This document shows, piece by piece, positions 21,095 to 35,198 of a stretch of DNA of 64,000 nt; position 1 is the first letter of the stretch, and every line of letters begins with the position of its first letter. Source of the stretch: Sindora glabra (Eukaryota; Streptophyta; Magnoliopsida; Fabales; Fabaceae); contig CM035227.1 in NCBI GenBank assembly GCA_020226215.1, forward strand, positions 23,687,866-23,751,865, given 5' to 3'. A program made the translations under genes and the position numbers. The notes under the pieces were generated by a model. The model was not told the origin of the DNA and searched no databases. It saw nothing but the letters and a program-made list of their open reading frames with translations.

Positions 21095-23599
21095 AGGCCT
21101 TTTATCTCAAAATTTCATTTCTAAAAATGACAAATATGGGAGGCTTAAAAAGGAAAAAGAAATTGAAGCACCCTGCATGTCTTGAATCTAAACAGTTATC
21201 TCAACCATCCTGTGTGGTTAGTTTTCACAATAGAAATAAATAATTTTTCTATCAAAAAAATAAAATTAGATAATTTTAAGAGTGAGCGCATTGACGAGCT
21301 TGTTATGCAAATAAATACTATTGAAGATATTCAAACAAACCAATATGTGTTTCAGAGGGTTATTATTAAGTCTTTATCAAATAATATCATCACAAAATTA
21401 TTCCTTTCAATAGTCTTCACAAATATTAATTTGCATCTTCAACAATGGAAACTTAACGAAACATGTCGAAGGGTATGAACATTCATTCGGATAAGCCTTT
21501 TAGAATATGAAATTCAAAATTAAAAAAAATAAAATTTATCACTTTAAAGTTGACTGTAATCTGACTGTTGGTCAGCATCAAAACTATCATATATAGGTAG
21601 AGTGTCACATAAATTTATTTATGTTAAATGTTTTAGGGTTTTTGTGCATATGAATATAGGAAACACCCAACTTGCACTTTTTAAAAGAGAAAGAATTATT
21701 AAATTTTGTATTATTTACAGTTATTAGATTGGATAATTCTTATCAAATTGTTTAAAATCCCGCTTACACAAAAATAACCATCGCAATATTTAACATTCCC
21801 TTTTTATTTTTAAAGCCCTAAAAAACCTCTTATAAATAATAGTTTTATTCAGCCCCTTCTTATAACTTGACTATTTTATTTCGCACTTTAGCTCAATTAG
21901 CGTGTATTATTTCTAATTGGTAGATGTCTGCAAATATAGTGTCAATGTAACTTCTCTTGATGCACAAATTCATAATGACTATCAAGGATTGGGGCAACTT
22001 GAATATGTGACAAAACATCACGTATTTGTGATGACTATCGAGCGTTGGGACGACTTAGATACATGACAAAACATCACATGAAATTGGAAGAGGTTAAAGC
22101 TATAACTTGTGAGTTTGCTCAATTAATAATTTCAAAAGCCTGCCCACATAAGACCTATTGGAGGACTACGAAGATTTATCAAAGAAGTTTCAAGATAAAT
22201 CATTTGAAAAGTGGAAAATTGCAATTACAAAGATCAGTTGACTTGTCACAGAGCATGACCACCCACCAGACTTCATCGGGTGGTTATCTGGTACTTGGCA
22301 CTCTGTAATATGTTGTATTGTTTTTGGTATATGTTTGCTTTAATATTGTTTATTTTGCAGGTTGTTTTATTAAGTTAGGTTCATGTAGTTTTCAAATATT
22401 TTCTTATTCTCGCACCTATTTCTAATGTAACAGAAAAAATAAATAAAACCATGGTGGGTGACCAGAGGAAAAGAAAAGAAATAAAGACGACACCGACACG
22501 TATGATCGTCGAATATATATATATTTTTTCCCAGAAAATAAAAAGGTTATAGGTATAATGTGGTTGCCTGCCTGCCTGGCTTACATTCCCATGAGGGGAT
22601 GGTTCGTTGAACTATATTTATTTTTCGGGGGGTTTAATAGGTAGTTTTCTCAGCATGAACTCAATGGATCGTGCATGCAACCACTTTTTTCCAGGCATCT
22701 AAATTCAGAAGAATGAAATGATGATTGCTCAATGACATACATTTTTTCTCATGAGATTAAGCACTTCACAAGTCTCAAATCTTAAACCAATTATCTTTTT
22801 CGCATAGGGGCCTTTAAGCAACGAGCTACCCATTTTAGAGAGAGACAGGAAAATTTATACATAAATTAAGACTCGATTGTTTTAATGAAAAATATTATTT
22901 ATAAAATATTAAAATAAAAAATATTTTATTTATTTAATCAAAATTTTCCTTTGTTTTTAAAAAAAATTACTTTCACCAGCAACATTTAACTTTTATATGA
23001 TATTACCCAAATGCTTTTGCTTTCCTCTCCATTTTATCTTCAATTTCAAGATCACACACACACATTTAATAGATTATCACTCTTATTATTTAAAAAAAAA
23101 TTCATTATTATATTTTTAAATATTTTTTTCATCATTAATACAAATAATATATTATTCATTCATTGATATATATGCAAATAATATTTTTCGCAGAAAATGT
23201 TTTCCAACAATGCAAACAACCTAAATACCAACTATGTTCCTAGACCGCAAATTACAACACACGGACGCAACCGGTCAGAGCCCTCGTTAATTCAACAGCT
23301 GTGTGCAATTTTCTTCTTCACTCTTTATTTTCCATGCCTCCCCCTTTTTAGGTGGTGATGAAGAAATTCTTGAATGAATCAGATTCACACGGACTTTAAG
23401 GAGGAGATAGACACAACATTTGTAATTCCACTTGTACAATAAGACCTGTTATTGGGTCTATCTCTCTCCTCGAAAGTAGGTGGGGTTGGCTAAGACTGAA
23501 GAGAAAGGGATTATGATTATGAATATAGGAAAGGAACTAATGTTAACAGGAGCAACTACTGTATGAATAGTAGGAGCATATGTACAAATGTGGGAAAAT
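21095..23599. other. Intergenic DNA between the MULE and the P-protein gene; no gene recognised
   Basis: Includes the third copy of the flanking 20-bp motif at 21125-21144. Open frames at about 21182-21478 and 22045-22308 have no recognisable motif and normal chance lengths. The part from about 22300 on is less AT-rich and may be 3' flank of the P-protein gene. Confidence 0.5.
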
Positions 23600-23750
23600 T
23601 ATAAGGTATTCCTTAAGTTTTAAACCCTGAATTATATGACACAATATAAATTATTGAATAAAATTACCAAAAATTTTAATACTTTCATTCAATGATCTGT
23701 ATCGTGTCATATCTTCCAGAATTTCTAAACCCCTGAAGATATTATAACAA
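23600..23750. repeat. Imperfect inverted repeat (foldback) just downstream of the P-protein stop
   Basis: Arms of about 65 bases, 23600-23663 and 23685-23750, pair around a loop of about 20 bases. TATGACACAATATAAATTAT on the left pairs with ATCTGTATCGTGTCATA on the right, and outer parts also pair more loosely. It begins about 40 bases past the stop codon on the minus strand, so it probably lies in the 3' UTR or just beyond. A short MITE or foldback element is the likely origin. Confidence 0.6.
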
Positions 23751-23790
23751 GGCCCACAAATTTGAAATGAATACAGTGGTGAATGGTACA

Positions 23791-26700
23791 CTAAGCTGTG
23801 GCCGCAGCTTGCTCTTCAACACCGTTTGAAGCTGGTTGAAGGGTGCAGATCAGGTTGCGGTCGCCATATACATTGTCAACACGCCCTGATCATAGATACA
23901 TACATTCAAAACACATTATTGTTAGTCTATGCAGGATGAGTTTAGAAACACAATTGTATATAGAGTGGTGCTATTTGAACTTCTTAACTCACAACCCTCT
24001 CACATGTTCGGTACATGAAGAAATCCAGGTCAAACGGATTCCATCATCTTTATGAGGAAAATGTTACTTACAAGACTTTTTAAAGACAGTTCCCTCACTT
24101 ATATTGTCTCGGACATCGGATTCAGGAGAGGAAATAATACAATTAACTAATTATATTAATAATTAACTAATTTAATTAATTATTAATTAATAATTAATTA
24201 TATTAACTATTTAAATAAAAATATTTAGTAAAATTAACTATTTATATTTAACTATTTATATGCAAAATGACAGATATGAATATATTTTATAAATTATTTA
24301 AATATTTTTTTATTTTAATATTTTAAATTCTACATATTATTTAGTAAATAAATTTTTTTATAAATAATATATCATTATAAATTATTATATATTAAATATT
24401 TTTTTAAATTAAATTAATATAATTTTTATAATTATTAATTTTTTTAAGAAATTAATAATTATAATTATTTAATTTTTATTTGTTATTGAAATGGAAACAG
24501 CACCGAGTGACCAGATCGAAGACGCTAATTCAAGTGGACAAACAGTACAAGGAAGCTTTCTTAATAGACAACAGCCAGCGGTTTCATGGGACACGACGCC
24601 TAGCCCCAGTCATTTGTCCGGATGCAGTCAGGGTATACATACAAGCCACAAATTGCATTTGGACAAAGCTGGAAATAGAAATATTAATAAAGGATAATAT
24701 AATCTTTTTCCAGAACCATTTACGAAACCGCCGATTACAAATGCTGAAGAAAGCAGCGTTTCATATTTAATTGTTTTAAAAGCAATCAGCTGCTCAAATT
24801 AACTAATTGTTAAATACTAAAAATAGCTTATTTAGTAAATTAACTAATTAATTTTGATCAAACCAGTTAAAAATCACTTGAATTGTCATTTACCAAATAA
24901 GGCCGAAGGTAAAAAATGCCACACGAGGGTTGTGTGTAGAAGCTAAGTGTGTATGTAGCATCACTCCTTTAAAACAGATGGGATTAATGTGGGCATATGT
25001 CCATCGTGCGACGGTTGTGTATGGTAGAAAGTGCCAAAAAAAAATTCTTTCTTTTGGGTGTAGGTTATCCACAAAGGAGGAGTTGAAATTACCAGTGGAA
25101 GGCCAGAACTTGGAAGCACGGAGCCAAGCAGCTGGGAAGGCAGCATATTCCCGAGTGTATGGCTTTGTCCATGCATCTCCCATCAGCAGTGATGGTGGGT
25201 GTGGGGCTCCCTGAAAGCACCATAACATATCACAGTTCCTAGATAATCATTCAAAAGTGCATAAACCTAGATTGACAATGCAAATGAGAAAAAGAGAATG
25301 ATTGGTTCACCTTGAGGACATTGTTGTGGATGTCAGCTTTTCCTTTCTCAATCTCAGCAATCTCTTCTCTAATGGAAATGAGGGCATCACAAAACCTGTC
25401 TAACTCAGCCTGCAGTCATATTCTATAGTCAAATTGGAGAAGATTTTAACATGACATAAAGTGTGCTTAGATTGAGTCATAGAGAGGACGAAAAGTCTCC
25501 CAGCACAACATACCTTGCTTTCACTTTCAGTGGGTTCAATCATAAGTGTACCAGGCACAGGCCATGACATTGTTGGTCCATGGAACCCATAGTCCATAAG
25601 GCGCTTTGCAACGTCTTCGGGCTCTATCCCAGCAGTCGTCTATCACAGCAAGAGGAATATGGTTCATCAGAGTATGAATATGATTAAGAAAAACAACCGC
25701 AGTGATTAAAACTGAACTACCTTAAAACTTCTCAAGTCAATAATGAATTCATGGGCAACTGTTCCGTTGACTCCCCGGAAAAGCACAGGATAATAATTCT
25801 GTAAACCTCAAAGCATAAGAAAGATAAGACTGCAACACAGAAAATCTGTAATATAAGCCAAACGTAATCCAAAATGAAGAACAAACCTCCAATCGTTTGG
25901 CCATGTAATTTGCATTCAGGATTGCTATCTTTGATGCGTTAGTGAGTCCTTTAGAACCCATCATGGCTATGTAAGTATAAGAGATTGGCAAAATGAGTGC
26001 TGAGCCCCATGGTGCAGCAGAAATGGAACCAAGTGGTTGAGACTTCTCAGGGGCAGGGATGCCACCAGTGGATACCTTCAATATGGTAAGATACATAAAT
26101 ACAGGAAAGAGAAAGATATTATTAAATAACACGTATTAACACGCATATTATTTCTGTTGCAGACCTTGTTACTGATCAAAACTAACGATGTAATGCTCAC
26201 ATATAAGTCATGCAAAAATTTACGTTTCAGCTAATAATGGATGAGATTATCCATGAAAACAATTTGGATCCTAATGAATGAAAGGTTGAAAACATGCAAG
26301 CATGTTATACAAAATCTCATCCATAACAAAAATATTTACCACAGGATGTGAAGGTAAAAATGGAGCTAAGTGTTTCTTCACACCAATAGGACCCATGCCA
26401 GGACCACCACCTCCATGAGGGATACAAAATGTCTTGTGGAGATTGAGATGGCATACGTCTGCCCCAATCCAACCTGGGCTAGTAAGTCCAACCTGTAGAC
26501 ACAATAGAATTTTCCTCATCTCATTTGATAAATGAACTAACACAGCACAGAAATTACAAGCAAAAACTAATGTGACAGGCACAAATCCAGCAACAAAATG
26601 ATCTTTGTAGAATTTTGACAGACAGCATAATTAGTGGCTTGGTTTGACATGCAATTTGAAGATCAAGAAAAAGAAAACAAAATGTTCCCTAACAATAGGG

Positions 26701-29700
26701 TCAAATTTCTTAGAATATAGTAATACACTTCTTACATATAGCATCCTGGCCTACTATTTACCCCAGAATTTGCCTTGCCTGACTCCTAATCCCAGAGAGG
26801 GTACATGCATATAAAAATATACATAGGGAAACATACTTGTGCATTCATGTTAGCCCCATCCATATATACTTGGCCTCCATTATCATGAATAATTCTGCAT
26901 ATCTCATCAATACCTTCTTCATAAACTCCATGGGTTGAAGGATATGTTACCTGTAATTCAAATAGAAAAGGAATTGAAGATTAGTTATGATATTTGACAT
27001 GTTCCCCATGACCCTCTCCTCCCAATCTGCTCATTACTTTCACAGCTACATACAGTTAAATTCCAGTATAAGGAGCAAGTTGTACCATCAGTGCAGATAA
27101 ATTGTCCTTGTGTGTTTCAGCAGCCTTCCTCAACTCTTCAATATTGATGTTTCCCTTGGCATCAGTTCCGACAGAGACAATTTTCATTCCACACATAGCA
27201 GCACTAGCAGGATTAGTGCCATGTGCTGAGACAGGAATAATGCAAACATTGCGGTGATGGTCTCCTCTTGACTACATTTTCCAATTAACAAAAGAAGCAT
27301 CATACATACTAAAACTTGAAGGATGTCAAGCAAAGGAGGCCGTATAAGGACAATAGCATTTTTACTAACATAGAGCCAGGGGAAAAAAAATTAAACTCGA
27401 GATAATCTCAATTCAAAATACAATATGCTGTATAAGAATTCAATAAAAATTGAATAATTTCATGTCATAAATATGAATCACAAGAAACTACGTACACACT
27501 ACAGAATTCAATTAATAAGCATCAACATTCTTCTATAACTAATTTTTCTTACCAGATGATATGCACGAATAACCATGAGTCCAGCATACTCTCCAGCAGC
27601 ACCAGCATTAGGTTGCAAGGAGAAGGAGTCAAAACCAGTGATGCTACACAATAGTTCACCCAAATTTTGGAACATTTCCTGATATTAAAGTTGTTCATTA
27701 GACATCAACGAAAAAGCAATTCTTTATCCCATAATTTTGGGCATTAAAAAATTTATAAGAATTTCTTTTAATCATTACTGTTGTCATTATTTATTTTCTT
27801 TTTCTATTAAAAAAACTATTGTCATTGCTTAGTTTAAATCTTCTAGTTTTGACTACCTGATAACCTTGAGCTTGTTCAGTTGGTGCAAAAGGATGAACGT
27901 CAGTAAAGCTAGGCCATGTGACAGGCATCATTTCAGTTGTAGCATTCAGCTTCATTGTGCAAGATCCCAGTGGGATCATACTATGGCACAGTGACAGATC
28001 CTTGGATTGTAGCTTATGAATGTATCTGAGCAATTCATGCTCCGTGTGGTATCTATTAAAAACAAATAATATTCAGGTCAAATTACACAATGTAAACAAG
28101 CAACTTCAAAATTTGTGGATTGATATGTACGTGTTGAAGATAGGGTGGGTCAGATAAGGGCTCTTCCGAGCTAGTCCAGAAGGAACTGCAGTCTGAACCT
28201 CTGGTGCGAGAGATGCAGCTGTGAAGGCAACCTACAAGACATATGTTTTAGATGGACTTAAGGTAAAGAGCAGTGAAAGACAGTGATAATCATAAGAAGG
28301 GATGCAAAATGGTTCTTACAGGCTTGCCACCAGCAAAAACTTTGAAAAGCTTGTCAACATCTTCCAAGGTGGTTGTTTCATCAAAGGAGACAGTGATCTG
28401 AAATACAATTAAACTCCATAAACTCATGATATCTAACAGAGTTAACTAATTTGGGGCAACCTACAGCTAGACTTACAGTGTTTCCATCTACAACTCGCAA
28501 GTTTATTTCACTTTTGTAAGCTGCATCAGCAATTGCATGGGCATTGGCACACTTAACCTTTACAGTGTCAAAGAAAGGAAGGTCCTGAACTTCAACTGTT
28601 CCAAGTTTCCTTAGTCCAAGTGCAAAAGCCCCAGCAAGACCATGAACACGTTGGCCAATGGTTTTAATGCCTTCAGGTCCATGATAAACAGCAAACATAG
28701 CAGCCATATTTGCAAGCAGTGCCTAAACAAAATCCAATAGGACAGATAAAATCGACCAACTCAACAACCAACATCAAACTGAATATCAGATATGCTTATA
28801 AGGTACTCCATTCTGAATTTAATTTTCAAAGAAAATCTAAGTTCCGTGAAACCAAAGAGTAAAAACAAGTTCATCCACAATATGACCTAAGCTTAATTTT
28901 CAAACACTAACTAATTAAGAGAACATAAAACTAGTACTTCTTAACCAAAAACAGGTTGTACCTGGGCAGTGCAAATGTTGCTGGTTGCCTTGTCTCTCCG
29001 AATATGCTGCTCCCTAGTCTGCATCGCCATTCGCAGGGCCTGCTTTCCAGAAGAATCAATACTGACACCAATGATTCTTCCAGGCATCATCCGTTTATAC
29101 TCTTGAGATGTGGCCAAAAAGGCTGCATGAGGACCTCCATAACCCATCGGAACACCAAATCTCTGAGCTGAGCCGACAACAATATCTGCCCCCAATTCAC
29201 CAGGGGGCTTCAGCATTGTCAAAGCCAAGAGATCGGATGCCATAACAACCTTTACTCCATGAGCATGAGCTTTCTTAATAAATTCCCCATAATCCAAAAT
29301 CTCACCCTCAGTACCAGGGTACTGAACAAGCACACCACAAACATCACCTGACTTGTAATCAATATCCTTAAGATCGGCTATGACAACTTTAAGCTCAAAT
29401 CCATCCGCCCTCGTCTTACATATATCAATGGTTTGTGGATGGCAGTTATTGGCTATAATGAAAGTTTTCTTTTTTCCCTTCTGAATATTGTTACACATAG
29501 ACATTGCCTCGGCCGCAGCAGTTCCTTCATCTAGTAATGAAGCATTTGACATTGGCAAACCGGTAAGATCAGTAATCATGGTTTGAAAATTAAGCAAGGA
29601 CTCAAGACGCCCTTGTGATATCTCAGCTTGGTACGGAGTGTACTGGGTGTACCAAGCTGGGTTTTCCATGATGTTCCTCAAAATCACCGTTGGAACATGG

Positions 29701-30206
29701 GTATTATAGTACCCCATCCCAATGTATGACTTGAAAACCTTGTTTTTAGAAGCCAAATCTTTCATATGCTCGATCATTTGGCTCTCCGTCAATCCTCCAT
29801 CAAACTTGCTGAACTTCATTTCATGCAAACGGATAGATTTAGGCACAGTTGCGTCAATAAGCGAATCGAGGTTATCAAACCCGCACGACTTAGACATGTG
29901 GCTCTGTTCTTCTGGGGTGGCAGAGTTATGGCGTCGCGGGAAGGTGTCACTGGCTCTGAGAGCCTCCACCGAAATAGTTCGTGTTTGAGACCCGACATTG
30001 CGGGACAGATTTCGACCGAGCAAGTTTTCAGATTTAGATCCTCTGCCTCTAAAAGCAGACGGAGCAAGGGATGAAACATACCTTGAAGGTGTGTACAACA
30101 CAGGAGTCGAAGAATTTAACATAGACTCATTTTGGCGGAACTGCTTCGCCTCTGAAACGAGGCGTTTGAGGATTGCCCGGTTTGCGAGACGCCTTGCACG
30201 TTCCAT
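23791..30206 (-). CDS. GLDP: Glycine decarboxylase P-protein, mitochondrial
   Basis: Fifteen exons join in frame: 30206-28962, 28722-28477, 28397-28320, 28231-28131, 28052-27857, 27678-27553, 27271-27086, 26950-26837, 26492-26340, 26075-25887, 25798-25721, 25639-25514, 25409-25311, 25210-25093 and 23885-23791. All introns read as GT-AG. The product is 1049 residues, the normal plant length. The Arg-rich start [17 protein letters not shown] is a mitochondrial presequence. [19 protein letters not shown] and [19 protein letters not shown] mark the N-terminal half. In the C-terminal half [19 protein letters not shown] holds the PLP lysine, Lys784 by my count. It binds PLP and releases CO2 from glycine, passing the aminomethyl group to H-protein, the first step of the glycine cleavage system in photorespiration and C1 metabolism. 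No break is visible, so the gene looks functional. Confidence 0.97.
23886..25092 (-). other. Large last intron of the P-protein gene with an AT-rich block and a GC-richer island
   Basis: At 1.2 kb this is the gene's longest intron. About 24130-24480 is nearly pure A/T built from TTAATTAAT-like runs. About 24485-24760 is a GC-richer island whose edges carry loosely inverted text (GAAATGGAAACAGC against AATATGAAACGCTGC). About 24780-24900 ends CATTTACCAAATAAGG, a common edge of plant MITEs. One or more small insertions are likely; no gene is supported. Confidence 0.4.
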
Positions 30207-32110
30207 GAATGCGGTATAGAAGAAGAACAGGAGGAGGAATAGATTTACAGGAGAAAGAAGTGAATGAGAATGATATCAAATGGAAAATTGAAAAACAAAT
30301 GAAAAGGAGCAAGCGGAATTTTTTTTATTTTTGAAAAGCAGAAACTACTTTCAAATTTCTGGGTGGTTTCTATGATTCCACTGAAATGTGGTAGTGGAGT
30401 GGTGGTCTGATGATAATATCTATATGTAAATATATATATTGGGTTAACATAAAAGATTCAATTTTTTTTTTTTGAAAAATGCGCAAAATATGACTAAAAA
30501 TCGTAGATTCAAGATCTGAAACTGGGGAAATGGTATGGTGGTTGGTGACTGCGCGCCCACCTGTGAAGGAAAAGGACGGATTCAAGCATATCACTGTCTC
30601 ACTGACTTGGAAAAACACCACAAACTCAGGAACGGATGAATAAATGAATGGAAGGCATTGAAGCAATTGAGATTGAGTTTCAATGGATCAAAATGAGTTT
30701 CATCCTCCTGCATTCAGAAATAGAAAATTTTCGATATTTATGTCCCTGTGTAAGTTGGGTTCTGAAATTTGGGAGATTGTAAAGAGCCCTGTGCTGGCAG
30801 ATTGCCTTTCACAATAGGCTTATCTTATTGCGCGTCTCATCTTCCACAGAAAACAACAAAAGGGCACTTAGGTTAGGATTAATGAAACGATGGATGTCAC
30901 TCAAATGGAATTAATTAGTGTAAATGACCACATGCGGAAGTAATGCGGAAACCATCACAATCAGAATATGAGATTTGATTCCACCTCTTCCTTTGATTTT
31001 CTACGGCTCCGTCGGCCTTCTTAGTTCTTAGGGACCCCATACGAAATTGGGGTTGGTGGATGGGTATTTCAGGCATTTTGGTTTATTTCAGGATGAAATG
31101 TGTAATTTTGAGTACTATGAGTCCAAGATTGTTGTTTGTGGCCTGCCTCTATTTGCTCTAATTGGCATCATCAGGACCTTCCAGAAAACAAAAATAAAGG
31201 GATCAATATCGAGAAATGCTTCCCCGAGCAAAATATTTTGCATTATTTAAATTAATAGACATTCTATTAAAGAAGGATGATAAATAAGAATTTTTAATAT
31301 CAATAAAAATTTTAATAATTTTTTATTAATATAATTGATATAATAATATATATGGGTAGATAATAATAAAGAATAAATTTAAATAAGTATTATTCTTTAT
31401 CACAATTATTTTACAGGGATTAAATTATTTATTGAATTTAAATCCAAAATTTATATCAAAAGACAAAACCAATAAAATATTTTTTTGGGATAACCAATAA
31501 AAGATTTTTGTTCTCAAGTCAATATATGTTTCAATTGACGAAATATCAAACACCAGAAAAGATTAAAGGTTCATAACGGTTGAATAACCAAAAACTAATG
31601 GTTAATTATGGCGTGTGTTCAAGAGCAAGTAATGAAGCTGTCTGGAAACTTTTAATCACTGTATATGTGTGATCTTGCTTAAGAAATAACAGAGCTTTGG
31701 TGAGCTTTTGCAAAGTAAGAAATAAGTAAAGTCTATGGTATTCTTGAAGTTTAGAAATTCAAAATCATGTTGCAATTTTTAAAATTATTAAATTAAAATT
31801 ATTTGATTATATTTATTAAAAAATAAATAATGATAATTTAACAATTTTTAAGTTTCTCGTATTATTTCAAATTTTAAAATTCTTGGATTAGCATAACAAA
31901 CATCAGATACTGCGAATATGAACTTCTGTTACTTGGAGTGAGGAGGAAAAAAATGGAACAAGTATATCAACACCATACAGGCATACATCTTATGTAATAT
32001 ATATATGGTTATATAGAATTTTGTCTCCTAATTTGTTGTTGGAATTAAAAAATTAAATAATTCGTACCAAAAATAAATTAACTAAATAAAACATGATTAT
32101 GACTATACTA
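30207..32110. other. 5' flank of the P-protein gene; no gene beyond it
   Basis: On the minus strand the first 120 bases upstream of the ATG form a CT-rich leader. A CCAATATATATATTTA stretch (30429-30446) about 230 bases upstream could supply the TATA element. From about 31250 the DNA becomes AT-rich and featureless. Confidence 0.4.
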
Positions 32111-32121
32111 TTTTAAATAAG

Positions 32122-32478
32122 AGTGGCAATTTATAATAAGATAGGATAATATGATATGTTTATTTGAATTTAGGTTGACCCACCAACCTATTTAAAAATT
32201 TACTTAAAATTTTTAAAAATTTTATTTGAAAAAAAATTGATAATTTATTATAAATAGGTATATATAATAAAAATATAAAATTTTTATTTTAATAAAATGG
32301 TAATAAAATTTTAAAATAATATTTTATTAATAATTAAAAATATTTTTATAAAAAATAATAAATAAATTTAAAATATAAATTTTATTAATTAAAAACATTA
32401 AATGAGTTAGACAAATAACTTATTTTAATAAATTTAATAAATAAGTTGATTCCAACAGTATGAATTGCCATCCTGAAT
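32122..32478. mobile_element. hAT-like MITE candidate
   Basis: The left edge reads AAGAGTGGCAATTTATAA. The complement of the right edge reads CAGGATGGCAATTCATAC, giving about 12-bp terminal inverted similarity of the CAGGGGTGGCAA type seen in plant hAT elements. The interior is AT-rich and non-coding. I find no clear 8-bp target duplication. Confidence 0.35.
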
Positions 32479-32809
32479 TTGAATTTTAAAGGGAGGGTGT
32501 CAAATAACATTGCACTAATTAAGTAGAATCATCAAAAAAAATGTGAGCCCTTGAGAATGACACAAATTATTTAAAAATAGTGGCAACGCACCCCATTCAT
32601 TGCATATAATAATTAATCATTTATTTTTTCATTGTTATGCATGATTGATAGAGAAATTATTTATTATTTATTGAATATATTTCTTCATTATTGTTTCAGT
32701 TCTCCCAAGAACAATTTCCTAATCCGTTCAGTTTTTAATACTTTGGGCCTGGACAGCAGGAAAAATATACAAGTTTCTAGCGTCATATACAATTTTGCCT
32801 GTGAATTAG

Positions 32810-33622
32810 GTGTGGCAATTCAAGTTCAAATATTAACTTATGTCGTTTCAAAGATGAATAATAACTTAAATAATTTTAATCTTAACACAATTCAATCCAA
32901 ATAATGATCCTATTATATTAAATTTATTTATTAATTGTGTTGAAATAAATCAATTCGCTTAACATATTTAATTATTTATCAAATTTTACATTTTAAACTT
33001 GTTTATCAAATTTAATTACTTATCCTATTTCACTAAAAGCATTCTTGATCTTTATCTAAATACTTTATAACTTTATTATCATTTTATTGAAACATGAATT
33101 TAATTTTTTATCCTATTTAGGTTCTTATAACTAATTTATTAATTATTTATTAAATAATATTATTAAATTTTTTATTTCATAGAGTATATATTTTTGGATA
33201 TAAAATTTATTCATCGTCAATTTTACATTATCACTCATTTTTCTATTATCATATCATTAAAAAATAATTAAAATTCTCTTATTATTAATAAAAATTATAA
33301 TTACTATTATTTTTTAATGACGTATTATTTTATTATTCACTAATAGTATAAAATGGATTATACTAATAGTGCATCAAATTTAAATTCATATTTTTATTAA
33401 AATAATACATAATATAAATCATACATAATCATACATGTGTATATACATGTACAGTCATGTATAAAATATATAAAACTATGTATACTTTTACAAATTAGTC
33501 ATGATAGATTGATTTGAATAACAATCCGTATAAATTATATAAATCATAATAAATTATAAGGTTGATCTAAATATAATATAAATTTTATTCGTATCAAACG
33601 AATTAATTCACTTACAATTCAA
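32810..33622. repeat. Dispersed AT-rich repeat, copy 1
   Basis: Begins GGTGTGGCAATTCAAGTTC. It shares ordered text with 42462-42955, for example TCAAATAATAATCATATTAT-like and CTATTTAATTTGTTTG-like blocks, and both end with an AATTCATAT-type sequence. A non-autonomous DNA element family is likely. Confidence 0.35.
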
Positions 33623-35198
33623 ACTTAACTTTGCCCAATTTGAATTCATATATCTTATATTGTATTGAAAAATTGTCATTTTATCCCCCAACATCTTTTT
33701 ACGCAATTTTCCTATGTATGTGCAAATTCCTAAAATACAATGGGCTCATATTGGAGCGGAGCCTCTCTATTCTCAGAGGACCGAGGCCCCTAGATTTTGA
33801 GAAATTTTGTAAATATGTATGAAGATTTTTTGTGAAAAAATAATTAATTTAATTCCCTCTAAAATATAAGATAAATATGTGAGATAATATATAAAATAAA
33901 GGTGTCAGTATTTAATTAAGTAGATTTAGACTTAAAATTAGATTTGTTAAAAAATATCTCAATGATAAAAAAACTAAATATATATATGAAAAAAATAAGA
34001 AAAAATGAGCAATTTTTATGGTAATTTGATGGGCCGATGCCCAAAAAGTAAATAAACTACTCAATTACGATATTTTGATTCCTAGAAACTCTTAAAATAT
34101 CAACAAAAAGCAAAGGAAACATCTATGAAGGAGGGGGAATGAAATAAATGAATATTGGATTGCATAAAGAAACTAAAATTAATTATTCAATCTATGCAAG
34201 TATTTCGCTTTCTATATATATGTTTAAGCTCTACTTCCCAATCCAATTGAATCATAGTATGCAAAATCATGATTAAAGGAGAAGGAGTATATTTTATTTA
34301 ATTGTATATATAATGATTTATATAATTCATATTTAATTGTATATATAATGATTTATATTAAAGGAGAAGGAGTATATTTTATTTAATTGTATATATAATT
34401 ATTTATATAATTCATATTTACAATGTAGATATGTCAAATGTTGCAATTTCAAAGTAACAATTCATAAAGAAAATTAAAATTTAATAAGTAACTATAATGA
34501 AAATAAAATGTTTGACCTATAGATATTCACATCGAAACTTAAAAATTAATTATAATAAAAATATAACGCTTGAATTATGGATATTTACATTTAATTATAA
34601 TTATTCATAACAAAATTTTATTTATATCATTTATTAAGATGGATATTAAATTAAGTAAAAATTTACTGAATTCATTTAATAACTGCTGTTATTTTGATTA
34701 GATTTTATTAGTCAAATATGTTCAACATTATTTCTATTTTAGAATAATAATTGAATCGAATATAATAAATATATATATCATATTATTTATTATTTAAAGA
34801 TGTAGCATATAGAATTTATAAAACCATAATCAATAGTAATTTTAAAATTTTTATTATTTAAAGACCTTAATTAAACTGTTTATTTGATTAATTTATCAAT
34901 CTGAGTAGTCTAATTTTCAAAATTATGGATTAGATTTTGATTAATATAACGTGAGTTATTTTATAAAATGAGTCAAATATCAAACTTAAATCTACTGTAT
35001 TTTACAAGTAAATTAGATTAAATTAAATCAAAAACAAATTATACCGGAAGAAGCCTATAAGATCGAATAACCTACTTAACACGCCAATGGAACAAAAAGA
35101 TAAAGAGATGAAGGAGATTGCTTAATTTTTTAAAATAAACTAAAAATAAAATAGTATAATCATTCTCGTGGTTTGGCACGTTGTTTTACTGTGATTTT
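33623..35198. other. AT-rich intergenic DNA; one short tandem duplication
   Basis: A block starting AAAGGAGAAGGAGTATATTT occurs at about 34275 and again at about 34359, with the AATTGTATATATAATGATTT unit also repeated between. No gene seen. Confidence 0.5.

Noticed and set aside
21182..21478. 98-codon frame right of the MULE
   Set aside because: No recognisable domain, AT-driven composition and no splice or promoter context.
22045..22308. 87-codon frame in the intergenic region
   Set aside because: No motif or homologue that I recognise, and a length usual for chance.
24890..25228. Plus-strand frames across exon 14 of the P-protein gene
   Set aside because: The minus strand encodes the conserved [14 protein letters not shown] to FWPSTG block, so the others are shadows.
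29722..30219. Plus-strand frames of 70-100 codons opposite P-protein exon 1
   Set aside because: Antisense of a highly conserved exon, with no motif of their own.
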